Assembly (NCBI RefSeq): GCF_030272615.1
Contig: NC_081409.1
Location: forward strand, 531,006,291 to 531,070,290
DNA: 64,000 bases
Reading direction: 5' to 3'
From: Cryptomeria japonica
Taxonomy: Eukaryota; Streptophyta; Pinopsida; Cupressales; Cupressaceae
Below the pieces are notes generated by a model, which was not told the DNA's origin, searched no databases, and saw nothing but the letters and a program-made list of their open reading frames with translations. Numbering within the stretch: the stretch's first letter is position 1; every line of letters starts with the position of its first letter. This document shows positions 35,358 through 46,668 of the stretch, one piece after another. A program made the position numbers and the translations under genes.

Positions 35358-36983
35358 AACATAACCATAACTATGAATATACATTATCCTTGACAATAAA
35401 ACCTAACCTTAACCCTAAAAACTTAACCCTAAACATAATGCAAAACATATCGCTAACTTTAACTCTATCCCTAACAATGATGTATACCCTAGTCCTAAAT
35501 ATAATCCCAACCCTAACTTTAAACTCTAACCCTAAACCCTAGCCCTAGCTCTAAGCGTAACACTAATACTAAACATGAAGTAAACCTAACCCTAACCATA
35601 TGCCTACCTATAATCCTAAGCCATAACCTTAGCTATAATCGTAATTCTAACCATGATATAAATCTTAACCCTAACCATAACCATAACCCTAATCGTGATG
35701 TAAACCATAACCATAGTCCTGATCCTAACCATAATCCTAACCAAAAACCTAAACCTTAATCATAAACATAATCATAATTCTAACCCTAATCCTAACTTTA
35801 ATTTAGCCATAACCCTAACAATAATCCTTAGCCTTACCCTTAGAACTTAACCCTAACCATAATCCTAAAACCTAACCCTAATCACAATCCTAACCATAAC
35901 CATAATCCTAACACCAACCATTGATACTAACCCTAACCATGATATAAACCCTAATTCTAGCCATATTCCTAACCAGAACCCTAAGCACTAAGTCTAACCA
36001 TAATCCTTAAACCTAATGTTACTCAATCATAAGCCTAATTCTAACCCTAACTGAAATATAATATGAATCCTAACCCTAATGTTATTAAACCATAAGCCTA
36101 ATTAAACTCTAATATGAACCCTAACTATATTTAAAAATTTACCATAATCAAACCCTAACCAAGTGACAGTATCCTTAATCTACACTTTATTGAACCCTAA
36201 ACCATAACCTAACTGTAAACTTAAATATAACCCTAGAATTGAATTCCAACCATTACCTAATCCTAACCATAACTCTAACTATAGAATTAATCCCTAACTA
36301 CAACTTCAACCTTAATCTAACCCTAATTGAACCTTGACCTAATCCAAACTCTAACACTTATTGAACCCTAATTCTAATTGAATTCTAGCCCAAAACCTAA
36401 CCCTAATTAAACTTTAATCCTAATTTAATTGTAACCCTAATGTAATTGAATCGTAAATCTAATTCTAATCTTAATTGAATTCTTATAGGAACCCTAACTA
36501 TAATTAAAACCTTACATAATCAAACCCTAACCTTGATAATTTCCCTAATTTAGACCTAATTGAACCCTAAACCATAACCTAATCCTAAAATTCAATCTTA
36601 ATCTAACAATAATTGAAACCTAACCATAACCTAACCCTAAATTTAAATACAACCCTATAATTAAGCCCCAACTACAACTTGAATCCTAATCTAACCATAA
36701 CTAAATCCTAGCCTAAACTTTATCCTAATCCTAATTAGATTTCAATTGTTATTGAACTCTAATTTTAATATAACCCTTACCATAATGAAACCCTAATCAT
36801 AATTGAACCCTAACTCTAATTAACTATAACTATAACCCTTAACTCTAATCCCTGTACTTGAATGCTAACACTAATCTAACCCTAAAGTTAACTATAACCA
36901 TAGAAATAGACCCTACCTACAACTTCAACCTTAAACCAAACCTAATATGAACCCTAACCCTTATTGAATCCTAATCCTAATTT
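35358..36983. repeat. Hexameric telomere-like array, left block
   Basis: Degenerate AACCCT units with variants AACCAT, AATCCT, AACTCT and AATTGA, mostly keeping a 6-bp register (TTAGGG on the other strand). The usual plant telomere unit is the heptamer CCCTAAA. The block ends at the AATAC next to the LTR at 36989. Confidence 0.85.
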
Positions 36984-38139
36984 AATACTGTATACACATA
37001 AAAATTGGCTATGAGCAATTAAATAATTATTATATATTTATTTAATAATTATTCTTCTATTAAATAGTTAATTTGAAAATATTAATTTATTTAATTCATT
37101 TTCATGTCTTTCTATTAATTAATATTTTATTAATTCATTCATTTATCCTATTCTTCTAATTAATTAAATATCTAAATATTTAATTATCTTCTCCAAACAA
37201 TTAAATATCTAATATTTAATAGTTATTCTCCTATCCTATAGTCTCAAATATTAAATAATTCTCAAAATTATTTAATCCCTTATCCAACTCATTCTTCCAT
37301 CTCTACTTCATCTTCCCTTCACCAACTCATCAAAAATGTGGCAAAGCAAATTAATATTTCTTAAATATTAATTTATCATTTATCTCCAACTTCCAAACTT
37401 AATGAAAATTGTGTACGTACACATATTTCATAATCATTTCCTATATTCTCTCCAACACTCCCTACATTTTAGGAAGAACTTGAGTCCACTTGTCCTCTCA
37501 TGCCTAAATTTCCTCCAACCATCCCTAGATTCCCTCAGTCAGCAACCCAGTCAAGGTGAGATGAGTGACACTTGTCTTCTCCTTCCCCCTTTTTCTCAAC
37601 CTTCACTCTTGATCATGGCCATCAAAATCTATAGATCTAATCAGGACCGTTGATCTAAGCCACATCATCTTATCCTCTCAAAGTCTATAAAATCAAGAGC
37701 TTCAGTTGAGAGAGAGTTAGACTTCAAGAGACTGCAAGTGCATTTTGCAAGCTAATCTTATGCATCCGTGACTTTTTGAAGGAAATAGAAATATAGCAAT
37801 TATCATATAGCATCATAGTATAATCATTTTAGCATAACCATGTAGCATTTGCATATCATAGTGTCAGTTAACTGCAAGTTATCAATCCATTCTTCATATG
37901 CCATCTTGGAAGCCAACAGTGCATTGTTTGAGAGCACACCATTTGCAACCAGGAACAGTGGAGTTAGGACACAATGAGACATAAGCCATGAAGGTAAAAA
38001 TATATTTTATTTTAATATGTATTTCATGTAGTTTCATTGGTTGAATTTGGATTTCCTGTATACATTTCCATTTGTATTTTGTGAAACTAACTTATTGCAG
38101 GTAACATTCTGAGGATGAAATTAAAGCTCACACAAATAC
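36984..38139 (+). mobile_element. Solo-like LTR flanked by AATAC duplications
   Basis: An LTR (36989-38134, TGTATAC...CACACA) with AATAC immediately before (36984-36988) and after (38135-38139), set in telomere-like DNA. No PBS follows. It has a TATAAAA at 37686. The same LTR with the same right-hand AATAC and flank occurs at 53984-55134, so the two are duplicates and this copy has the structure of a solo LTR. Confidence 0.85.
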
Positions 38140-39013
38140 TAACCCTCACCCTCACCATCACCATGCCTTATCCTAACCATAACCCTAATTAAACCTTGAG
38201 TTTGACCTTAAAATCAAGCTTTATTATATAATCCTAATCCTCACACCACACTTTATCCTTAAACCCTAACCCTATTTGAATACTAATTCTAATTCTAACT
38301 CTAACTATGATTAAACCCTAAATAAATTGTAATGATAATCCTAACCCTAACCCCAACCCTAATCAAGATGTAAATCCTAATGCTAACAATAAACATAAAA
38401 TTATAGCTTTAAACCTAATTGTAACCCAAACCCTATACTAACCCTAATCCTAACAATGATGTAAACTCTAACTAACATCTTAATCCTAATCCTAAACCCT
38501 ATCCCAAACCATAACCCTAACCCTAACCCTAACCATGATGTGAACCCTAAACCTAACCATAATCCTAACAATAACCCTAATCATGGTGTAAATCTGAACC
38601 ATAATGCTAACCCTATAAACCTAACCCTAACCATGATGTAAACACTAACATTAGTCCTAACACCTACCTTTAACCCTAACCCTAACAATGATGTAAACCA
38701 TAACCCTAGCTATAATACTAACATTAACCCTAACCCGAACATGAACCATGATGTAAACCATAACCTTTACCACAGTCCTAACTACAACTCTAAACCATTA
38801 CCCTAATAACCCTGACCCTAAACCTAACCTAACCTAATCAGAAGCCTAAACCCTAACCCTAAAAATAGGGAATGATTCTACAACCCTTAGGATGCACCAA
38901 TTATATATTATAATATATTAATAATATATGAAGGGTGTTAATATCTTGGTGCATCCTAAGGGCTGGATAGTTATTTCCCTAAAAAAATCCTAAACCCAAC
39001 CCTAACCATGATG
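38140..39013. repeat. Telomere-like array, duplicated flank
   Basis: About 0.87 kb of AACCCT-type repeat almost identical to 55135-56033, apart from scattered substitutions and a 24-bp insertion in the right copy (about 55560). The match ends at CCATGATGT in both copies. Here Tat leader sequence follows at once. Confidence 0.88.
38866..38981. mobile_element. Foldback MITE-like element, copy 1
   Basis: 116 bp starting TAGGGAATGATTC and ending ATTTCCCTA. The inner arms CCCTTAGGATGCACCAA and TTGGTGCATCCTAAGGG are perfect 17-bp inverted repeats and pairing continues imperfectly to the ends. The centre is AT only. Confidence 0.65.
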
Positions 39014-39178
39014 TTAGCGCATTTGCATCATAGGTTAGCGCATATGTCAAAGAAATTGCGCTTTTGTATTTACAGAGCAGCACTTTTGTATTCTAAGTTA
39101 GCACTTTTGATCTACAGTTTAGCACTTTTGAATAGAAAGATAGTGCATATGTTAGGTTAGCGCTTCTGTTTATAAAAC
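39014..39178 (+). repeat. TTAGCGCTTTTG-type array, 5' leader of B
   Basis: About eight units (TTAGCGCATTTG, TTAGCGCATATG, TTGCGCTTTTG, TTAGCACTTTTG and others) spaced 18-22 bp in sense orientation. The array starts directly at the junction with telomere-like DNA, so its first part is missing compared with AC. Confidence 0.82.
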
Positions 39179-39559
39179 TGACAAAATTTTCTTGCAAGTC
39201 CGAATGTCCAAGAAATCAGATTTTTCAAATTACTAAAATGCGTGTGCAAGATGGCATTTAAGGCAAATTTTATGCATTTTATCATCTAGCTAATTAAAAG
39301 TCTTCATTTGGGAAGTAATATATCATATCTTGTTCATCTAGTTTAACTAAGAGGATGAATTCACAGCATCCAACTTGCATTTTTGGTATTTTCTCTAAAA
39401 TAGTTGCACATAGACTTTTAAAAGGGCTAAAATGAACACCATACTTGTTGGAGCAACATCTCCAAATATGACTTAGCCAACAATTGCTTTGAAAAGGTTA
39501 AAAAGAACACTTATATTTTGTGTCTCGAAAGTGGTAGGTATATGCTCTCCCCTTAATTG

Positions 39560-40190
39560 GGTGACCAAAAAACCAAACCCACTCTTTTATGCTTTCTTTA
39601 CTTTCAAGCCATTAAATCCTTTTAGAGGGCCTGCCTTCCCAAGCTGCCTTGAGGGGGCCAGTGAGAGGGGAACGACCTAAAGTGGAAATGAGATAATACC
39701 AAGTCCTTCCAATCCACTATAAATAAATTGTGTTTGTGATGAAAGTCCCAAACAACATGTGCTGATAAGTTCATACCAACACCATGCTTCCCCATAAACC
39801 CTATGGAGCGTAACCTCTATAGGCTGGGAACCTTCTGTATTTATAGAGCTAAAAGTGCCGCATGTATGGCCACATGATCGGAAGCCTTTACTAAAAACCA
39901 CTTGTACTAGTTGCCAAAATCCTTCTAGTTGTTGGCGCAGGAGGTCGGACCTCTGAAGCAGCTCACATAAATATGATTCCTAGTAGAGATATAAAGTTTG
40001 CCATAAGGAGATTTCATGGAAATGGGTGCTTGGCTGCCCCGAAGAAGTGAGCATCGAGGGTGGAGCCAGTGGGGTCAAGCATCTAAATATCTGCTTTGAA
40101 TAGCGTAGCCTCTGGGGAAACTCCACGTGAGATTCAACAACTATTGTCTCAGCCTGCCATAGGGATTGTACTTGCTTGTGCATTTTGTTT
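39560..40190 (+). other. Conserved leader block of the Tat family (B copy)
   Basis: Matches 30900-31430 in AC. The reverse strand keeps open frames at 39901-39677 and 40183-39980 that correspond to those of the AC copy (GFRSCGHTCGTFSSINTEGS; RIFRCLT). Confidence 0.5.
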
Positions 40191-40694
40191 ATTAAACATT
40201 GTGTCTTCTATGTCTATAACATTTTCTGAATGGTCAAAAATTGAAGAAAATTATCATCTACGAGTGAACAAAAATCCAACAAATTTCTGAAAAAGTTTGA
40301 TCAAAAGGGTAATACAAAAGCTTTCCAACACTTAAAACACCAAATCAAAATCAAAGTGTCAAAACATCAATATCAAAATAATTCTTGAAGTAGGTTTGTC
40401 TCTAAAACCATCATGTATTTTCAAACTAGCTCAAACAACTAGGTTGCTAATCCAACAGGTTATACTCAAAAGGTTTTGTAAACATCAACATTTAACAAGC
40501 TATCGATTCAACCATCTTAAGTGCAAAAATCAACATCTTTGTCAAGTTTCTCATCAGGATAATCAAACCCTCTATCACGAAGCTTGATCAAATGTATACT
40601 AGGTTCCTAATCTTGGATATATCTTTCCTATTTTGAACCTAGGTTATATCAAAACCAAAATTGCACCAACATTGGAATCAAACAAACTTGCGAA

Positions 40695-40982
40695 TTGTCA
40701 AATGCTTATATGACTTTTAAGTATCACCTTAAGAAAAGAAAACCCAGTTATAAAGCTACTCAGAAAAGGATAAGATTCTTGTATATCAATCGCAAGATCT
40801 TATTGAAACATAGGACATTCCTACACCGTTTTCGTTACTACTTATGTGGTTGCGGTACAAAATTTAATGGTGAAACTTTACAAAGACGTGCCTTTCAACA
40901 AAGAGATGCTTTATCCCAAGGAACAAACAATAGTGGTAAGATCAACAAAGCATGTCTTCCTAAACCAATAATCACTTATTGA
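40695..40982 (+). pseudogene. Leader ORF upstream of B gag
   Basis: 95 codons, very basic, containing KKRKPSYKATQKRIRFLYIN, RKILLKHRTFLH and CGTKFNGETLQ, the same peptides as in AC. It ends 40 bp before the gag ATG. No family is recognised; it could be part of a longer ancestral gag leader. Confidence 0.45.
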
Positions 40983-41022
40983 CTTTGTCTTTTGAAACTT
41001 TCAACAACTTTGAAATAAACAC

Positions 41023-42475
41023 ATGCCAGTTTGGACTAGAGCCCAACTCGAACAACTTAGAAAACAACAACAAATGGAGGAAGAAGATACTTTTGTATTC
41101 CACACTTTTGGATTTACCATTGTTGATGAAGAAGTAGTCAATAGAACCATTAGAGACCTTGAGAAAGATTTCAAATTTGATAGGCTAATGGAAAAATTGT
41201 TGGCAAAACAAAAAGAAAAATATCTCTTGATGTTGGCAAAATCTGGAGCTAAACTACCACAAGACTTTAACATGGAAAGCTTGAAACAAGATGCAAAGAC
41301 AAGTAACACCCAAAACATAGATGAGAAAAATAAGGAAGATGTGAACAAAGAAAGTAACGAAGAAACAAAGAAAGAAAGGGATGATAAAAGAAAAGAGCGT
41401 AGTGACAAAAAGACTCACGAAGAAACAAGAAGAAACTATGTAGATAATCCCTTATCCAACCTTACTCAACAAATACAAACTCTTCAACAACAAATACAAG
41501 ACATGCAAAATGGGACAAGCTGCAAGAAATATTCATTAGAAGATATATGCCCATATCCTTTTGATAAAAATCTGAATATGATACCATTTCCTCAACATTG
41601 TGAGATTCCTAAATATGACAAATACGATGGAAAATCTGATTCTCAAGATCACATTAGGGAGTTTTGTACTATGAGCATCGAATTTGCTCACGATGAAACT
41701 TACCTTATGCATCTTTTTCCTAGGAGTTTAAATGGACAATCAATGGAGTGGTTTTCAAGATTGCCATCCGGAATCAAATCCTTTGAAGAACTTGTGAATA
41801 GGTTTATTTCACAATATTCCTACAATATAAGGAATGAAATAGCAATGCTAGATCTTTGCAATGTTAAACAAAAGAATGGTGAATCCTTTATGATTTTCTT
41901 ACAACGATGGAAATGCATGTTTAATAGGTTTCCCCAAGATGTGCCTAATTAAGAAAAAATGGGCATATTCATTGATAGTCTTATCAGTGAAATGAGTTAT
42001 CGACTAAGGATGCAATGTCCTCCCTCTTTTGCCAAAATGATCGAGAATGGTCTAATAATAGAGAATGCAATGGTAAAGAAAGGAGAACTAAACTTTACAA
42101 TAATTCATACAAAAACAACAACAACAACAATGACAAACCCAAGTTTTGATCAAAGAATAGGAATGTCAGCAATAAAGGGAATGGCAATAATAGTAATACA
42201 AAACAACAACAACCAATTCTCAATCTATCAAGTCAAAACCCAAGCAATAACAATCCGGAAAACAACAAAGCTAAGTCCTTTTTCTCCAATCCTCGAAGAA
42301 AATTCACAAACATTGGAGAATCTTTAGAATCAGCCCTAAAAACTTTACTTGCTAATAAATTGATTGTTTTGCCAGAAACAAGAAATTAAGAACCACCAGT
42401 CAAGCCCAATTGGTGGAATGACAATCATTTTTGTAACTATCATCAGAATAAAGGACACCTAACAAATGATTGTCA
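41023..42475 (+). pseudogene. B gag
   Basis: Starts MPVWTRAQLEQLRKQQQMEE at 41023. A Lys/Glu-rich segment and a Gln-rich coiled coil (QQIQTLQQQIQDMQ) precede the capsid domain (DICPYPFDKNLNMIPFPQHC, FPRSLNGQSMEWFSRLPSG, FISQYSYNIRNE). The first 309 codons are open; TAA at 41950 replaces a Gln codon kept in AC. A one-base deletion near 42090 shifts frame before the Asn-rich region. The knuckle CNYHQNKGHLTNDC (CX2HX4HX4C) near 42435 is intact. Gag would bind and package the element RNA. Confidence 0.9.
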
Positions 42476-42479
42476 GAGA

Positions 42480-43609
42480 TTGAAACACCTTATCCAAGAT
42501 CTAATCGATAATGGAACCATTACAATGGATAGCCATAAAATGAACAAATCACAATTGGCTTTCAAAACTCCACTCCCAAATTATGACAAAGGAAAAACCA
42601 AAGTGAATTACACTTATACATATGATGATGTGGTAAATGTAATCATTATTAACAAAAATTCATCTTCAGAGCCAATCAATGTTATCACGAGAAGCAAAGT
42701 AAAGGTTACCTTTCCAGGGGTAGCAAAAGATCCAACACCCAATCCACAACAATGCAATTTAGTAGAGCAATTACAGCGAATACCTACTCAAATATCAATT
42801 CTGGAACTTCTCAAGATTTCACCTATGCATAAGGAAATTTTGGAAAAAGCTTTAGTGGAAACAACAGTTTCAAAAGATTTGGATGTAGATCAGTTCCAAA
42901 ACATGGTAGGACACCTTATAGCTCCTCATTGCTTGTCATTTTCAGAAAATGATGACACATCATTACAACATCCTCACAATGCTCCCTTACATGTTGAAGT
43001 CTCCATAAATAAAATTCATGTCAAATGTGTGCTCATAGATGGAGGAGATGGATTAAACATTTGTGCATTAAGTTTGATAAAAGATTTGGGATATTCAGAG
43101 AATGCAGTAGATCCGAAAAAGAAAATAATTATCAAAGCTTATGATGAAGCAGAGCGTTCTTCTAAATAATTATCAAAGCTTATGATGAAGCAGAGCATTC
43201 TTCTAAAGGAACTGTTGTTCTACCAATAAGGATAGGACCTATGAAAAAAGATACATTGTGTTAGGTTTTAGATTTGAACCTCTCTTACAACATTCTTCTA
43301 GGAAGGCCATGGATTCACAAGATGCAAGCAGTTCCTTCTACATATCATCAATGTGTAAAATTTCCTCATGAAGGAAAAGAGATCACTATAATTGCAGATT
43401 CCAATCAATATTGCAATAATTTGAAGCCAACACAAGATATGAGAGTTCCACATAACAAAGAATCAGTATATCCTACCAAAGAAATTCAAGCAAAGTTATG
43501 GGAAACTTTTGAAGAAAAGCTCAAGTTAAATGATGAAGGAATGGGAAAGTATTCTTTGCAAAATTTTCCACTTTCCCCTAAGTCATATGGGAAACCTACA
43601 AATATTTAA
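42480..43609 (+). pseudogene. B retropepsin region
   Basis: 229 codons lead into the protease core VKCVLIDGGDGLNICALSL (catalytic Asp of DGG near 43038). A 41-bp tandem duplication (43123-43163 repeated at 43164-43204) shifts the frame and introduces a stop at 43167. The rest of the domain ([13 protein letters not shown]) continues in the shifted frame to 43609. The enzyme would cut the polyprotein; it is destroyed here. Confidence 0.88.
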
Positions 43610-43636
43610 TCAAAGGCATTAGGAAAATCAAAACAT

Positions 43637-45405
43637 ATGTTTAAAGGAACCTTTGTTATTGTTGGATCTCTTGAAGAAGAAAATGAAGACAAAGACATTC
43701 TTGGTTGGTTGTACAAGGATGAAGATAAAACTATAGCAACAGTAGCAAAAATCAATATTCCCATAAAACAATATGGCAAAGGATATGAAATTATGCAAAA
43801 GATGGGATATGAAGGAAAAGGACCAATTGGTAAGCAACATCAAGGTATTTCAGAACCCATTTTTCCACACTCCCAATCCACAGAAGATAAATCTGGGGTA
43901 GGAGCTGAAGTCTAATCAAAAGAAACATAATCATCAACAACAAAAATGGAGAAAGAAATCAGTTTCTAAAGAAGAAAATTGGCAAGAAAAATTGCATCAA
44001 ACGGCCCGAAATGGTAACCAATTAGAAAAAGAAGCAAGAAGAACATCAAAAGAAAGAAGATACTACCATAAAAGGTGAAGAAAAATCTTGTCAACAAGTT
44101 CTGGAAATACAAACAAAGGCAAAATGTGAACAAGATATTCTAGAAGCAGTAAAAATAGAGATGGCAGAAATCAAGGAACTTTTTGCACCACATGACATTC
44201 CAGTATGGTATAGTGGAGTAATCTTAGATCAAGATTCAAAGACAGATTCCAATGAATATGAATGGAGTCCAGATACCTTATCCACTACATCAAGTAAGGA
44301 ACACAATGAAGATCAAGCAGCTATCACGAAAGAAGACTTGTCTATTGCAGAACAAAAGATGACATTAGAAAGAAGACAAGAGAAACTCAAAATTCAGAGA
44401 AAAGAGGCATATGCAAAAAGAAAAGAGAATGACAAAGATAGAGAAGCAATACCACAGGAAGTGCAAACATGGATCAGATATGGAAGAACCATGGAAGAAA
44501 TAAGAGATAGTCAAGTTGGACTAACTATTAGTCCAGAAGAAGTTGAGTTTGAAAGGAGACAAAATCTATTAAAAGAATCTACTTCATCATGTGCACAAAT
44601 ATGTCAGCTTCTAAATGCAAATGAGGTTAACCAAGAAGGAATTTGTAGCATCAAAGATGTGCGTGTGGATATAATCCATTCATTTAAGGGACAAACGTCA
44701 GTTGAAGAACCACTTGAGTGTGAACTAAAAAATGCTAATATAAATTTTGTTAAGACTAATTCAGAAACACTTGAGACAGACAATTCTCACAAACATTTAA
44801 TCTATGACAATATTTATTCTACGCCAAGATATGATCATTATGTCATGAACATTAAAACACCTGATGATGATAGTGATTACAATTTACCCCTTCTACATCC
44901 TGAACTAATCGATTGGGATAATTTAGACAACCCCGAACTGATTGCCTTTTCCAATGATCATGACTTAGCCGTATACCTTAACATTGTTGAACCCATCCAT
45001 CCTAAGATATTTTCCATTGCAGAATCAAGTGATGTTTCTCATAATCAGGAGAATGCCAAACTTTCCAGTCGCAAAAATGAAATAAAACAAGGAAAGAGAC
45101 CTATTGTTGAAAACCATTTCATGGCAACATTAAATCAAACAAAAGAGAAAACAAAGGGCGTATCTGATGGTGAAAACCTCCTTGAGGCACCAGAAGATGG
45201 AAAGTTTGACATTTTTCCTACATATTTTCAAGAGAGATCTGCTATCTTGATAGAACCAATAGAAGCAATAAACATTGATACATCAAAAGATCCTAAAATA
45301 CTTCATTTTGCTACCTCATTATCAGAAAGAGAGAGGAAAGAGTACATGGAATTCTTTAAGCAAAGAAAAATAAATTTTGCTTGGTCTTATGCAAATATGC
45401 CATGA
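43637..45405 (+). pseudogene. B pol linker with G-patch, up to the RT
   Basis: An open frame with WLYKDEDKTI and the G-patch EIMQKMGYEGKGPIGKQHQG (about 43790-43850) ends at 43915. After frame breaks (43916-44160), a 414-codon frame (44161-45405) covers the charged linker, VWYSGVILDQDSKTDSNEYE and LSERERKEYMEFFKQ. The last is the usual lead into RT (TSLSERERKEYMEF, FAWSYANMP). A TGA at 45403 separates it from RT, where Gly or Arg would be expected. Confidence 0.82.
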
Positions 45406-46089
45406 CTTAACCTTGATCTTATCACGCATCATCTTAATATGGATTTAAAAGTAAAACCTGCTAAGCAAAAGCTAAGAAAGATGCATCCGCATATTACTCT
45501 CCTTGTCAAAATCGAGCTCAAGAAACTATTAGAAGTGGGTTTCATAAGACCAGTTGCTTATCTAGAATGGGTCTCAAGTATCATACCAGTATCAAAACTA
45601 GATAAAAGCATAAGAGTCTACATAGATTTTAGAGATCTGAATAAACCATATCCAAAAGATGATTTCTCGCTACCAAACATTGGTATCATAGTGGACTTAT
45701 CAGTAGGCCATGAGATGTTTTCATTAATGGATGGCTTCTCAGGATATAATCAAATAAGAATCTCACCTAAAGATCAAGAGAAGATAGCTTTCACCTGTTC
45801 ATGGGGAATGTACTGCTGGAATGTTATGCCATTTGGGCTTAAGAATGTAGGAGCAACTTATCAAAGGGCTATGACAACAATTTTCCATGATATGATGCAT
45901 ACATTCATGGAAGACTATGTCAATGACATACTTGCAAAATCTCACACAAGAAAAGAACATTTGAACATTTTAAGCAAGATTTTTGATAGGCTAGAAAGAT
46001 ATCAATTGAGATTAAATCCAAAGAAATGTGCATTTGGAGTAACCTCTGGAAAGCTCCTTGGGTACATTATATCAGCCCGTGGCATTTAA
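45406..46089 (+). pseudogene. B reverse transcriptase
   Basis: The Ty3/gypsy RT is complete from HHLNMDLKVKPAKQKLRK to LLGYIISARGI. Motifs: SSIIPVSKLDKSIRVYIDFR, FSLMDGFSGYNQI (first catalytic Asp), MPFGLKNVGATYQRAM. The active-site box reads YVNDI (codon AAT at 45922-45924) where YVDD is expected, so one metal-binding Asp is lost. It ends at a TAA (46087). RT would copy element RNA into cDNA in the particle. Confidence 0.92.
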
Positions 46090-46668
46090 GTAGATCTTGG
46101 AAAAGTTAAAGCTATCATGGAGATGGAGTCACCTAAGAACATAAGTCAATTGTGATCTTTACAAGGAAGGTTGCAATCAATCAGGAGATTTGTTTCTCAA
46201 TTGGTCGATAGATGTCTTCCATTTACCCATCTTTTACATAAAAATGTTCCATTTAAATGGGATACAAAATGTGAAGAAGATTTCTTGCAAATAAAAGAAT
46301 ATCTTATGAGTCCTCTAGTACTGATATCACCAACCAAGTGGAAGCCATTGTTACTCTATGTCTCAGCAACAAGTGTATCATTAGGTGCTCTCCTAGCTCA
46401 ACATGATGATGAAGGAAAAGAAAGAGCAGTTTATTATATCAGCAGAACGCTTGTTGGCTATGAGTTAAATTATTCCTCAATTGAAAAGATATGTCTAGCA
46501 GTTGTATTTGCAACCCAGAAGCTGCGACATTATATGCTGATTCATTCTGTAAAACTGATAGCAAAGATAGATCCTCTCAAATATCTATTGAGCAAGTCAA
46601 CATTGACAGGGAGACTAGCCAAATGGGTTATGATACTGAGTGAATTTGACATAGAATATGTTGATTGA
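46090..46668 (+). pseudogene. B connection RNase H
   Basis: The frame from 46171 (QSIRRFVSQLVDRCLPFTHL) covers the RT thumb/connection and the first RNase H-like domain (SATSVSLGALLAQHDDEGKE, YELNYSSIEKICLAVVFATQ, LKYLLSKSTLTGRLAKW). In Tat elements this domain is degenerate and a second RNase H follows, as here. Ends with TGA at 46666 after DIEYVD, where Tyr-X-X-Arg/Lys sequence usually continues. Confidence 0.88.
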
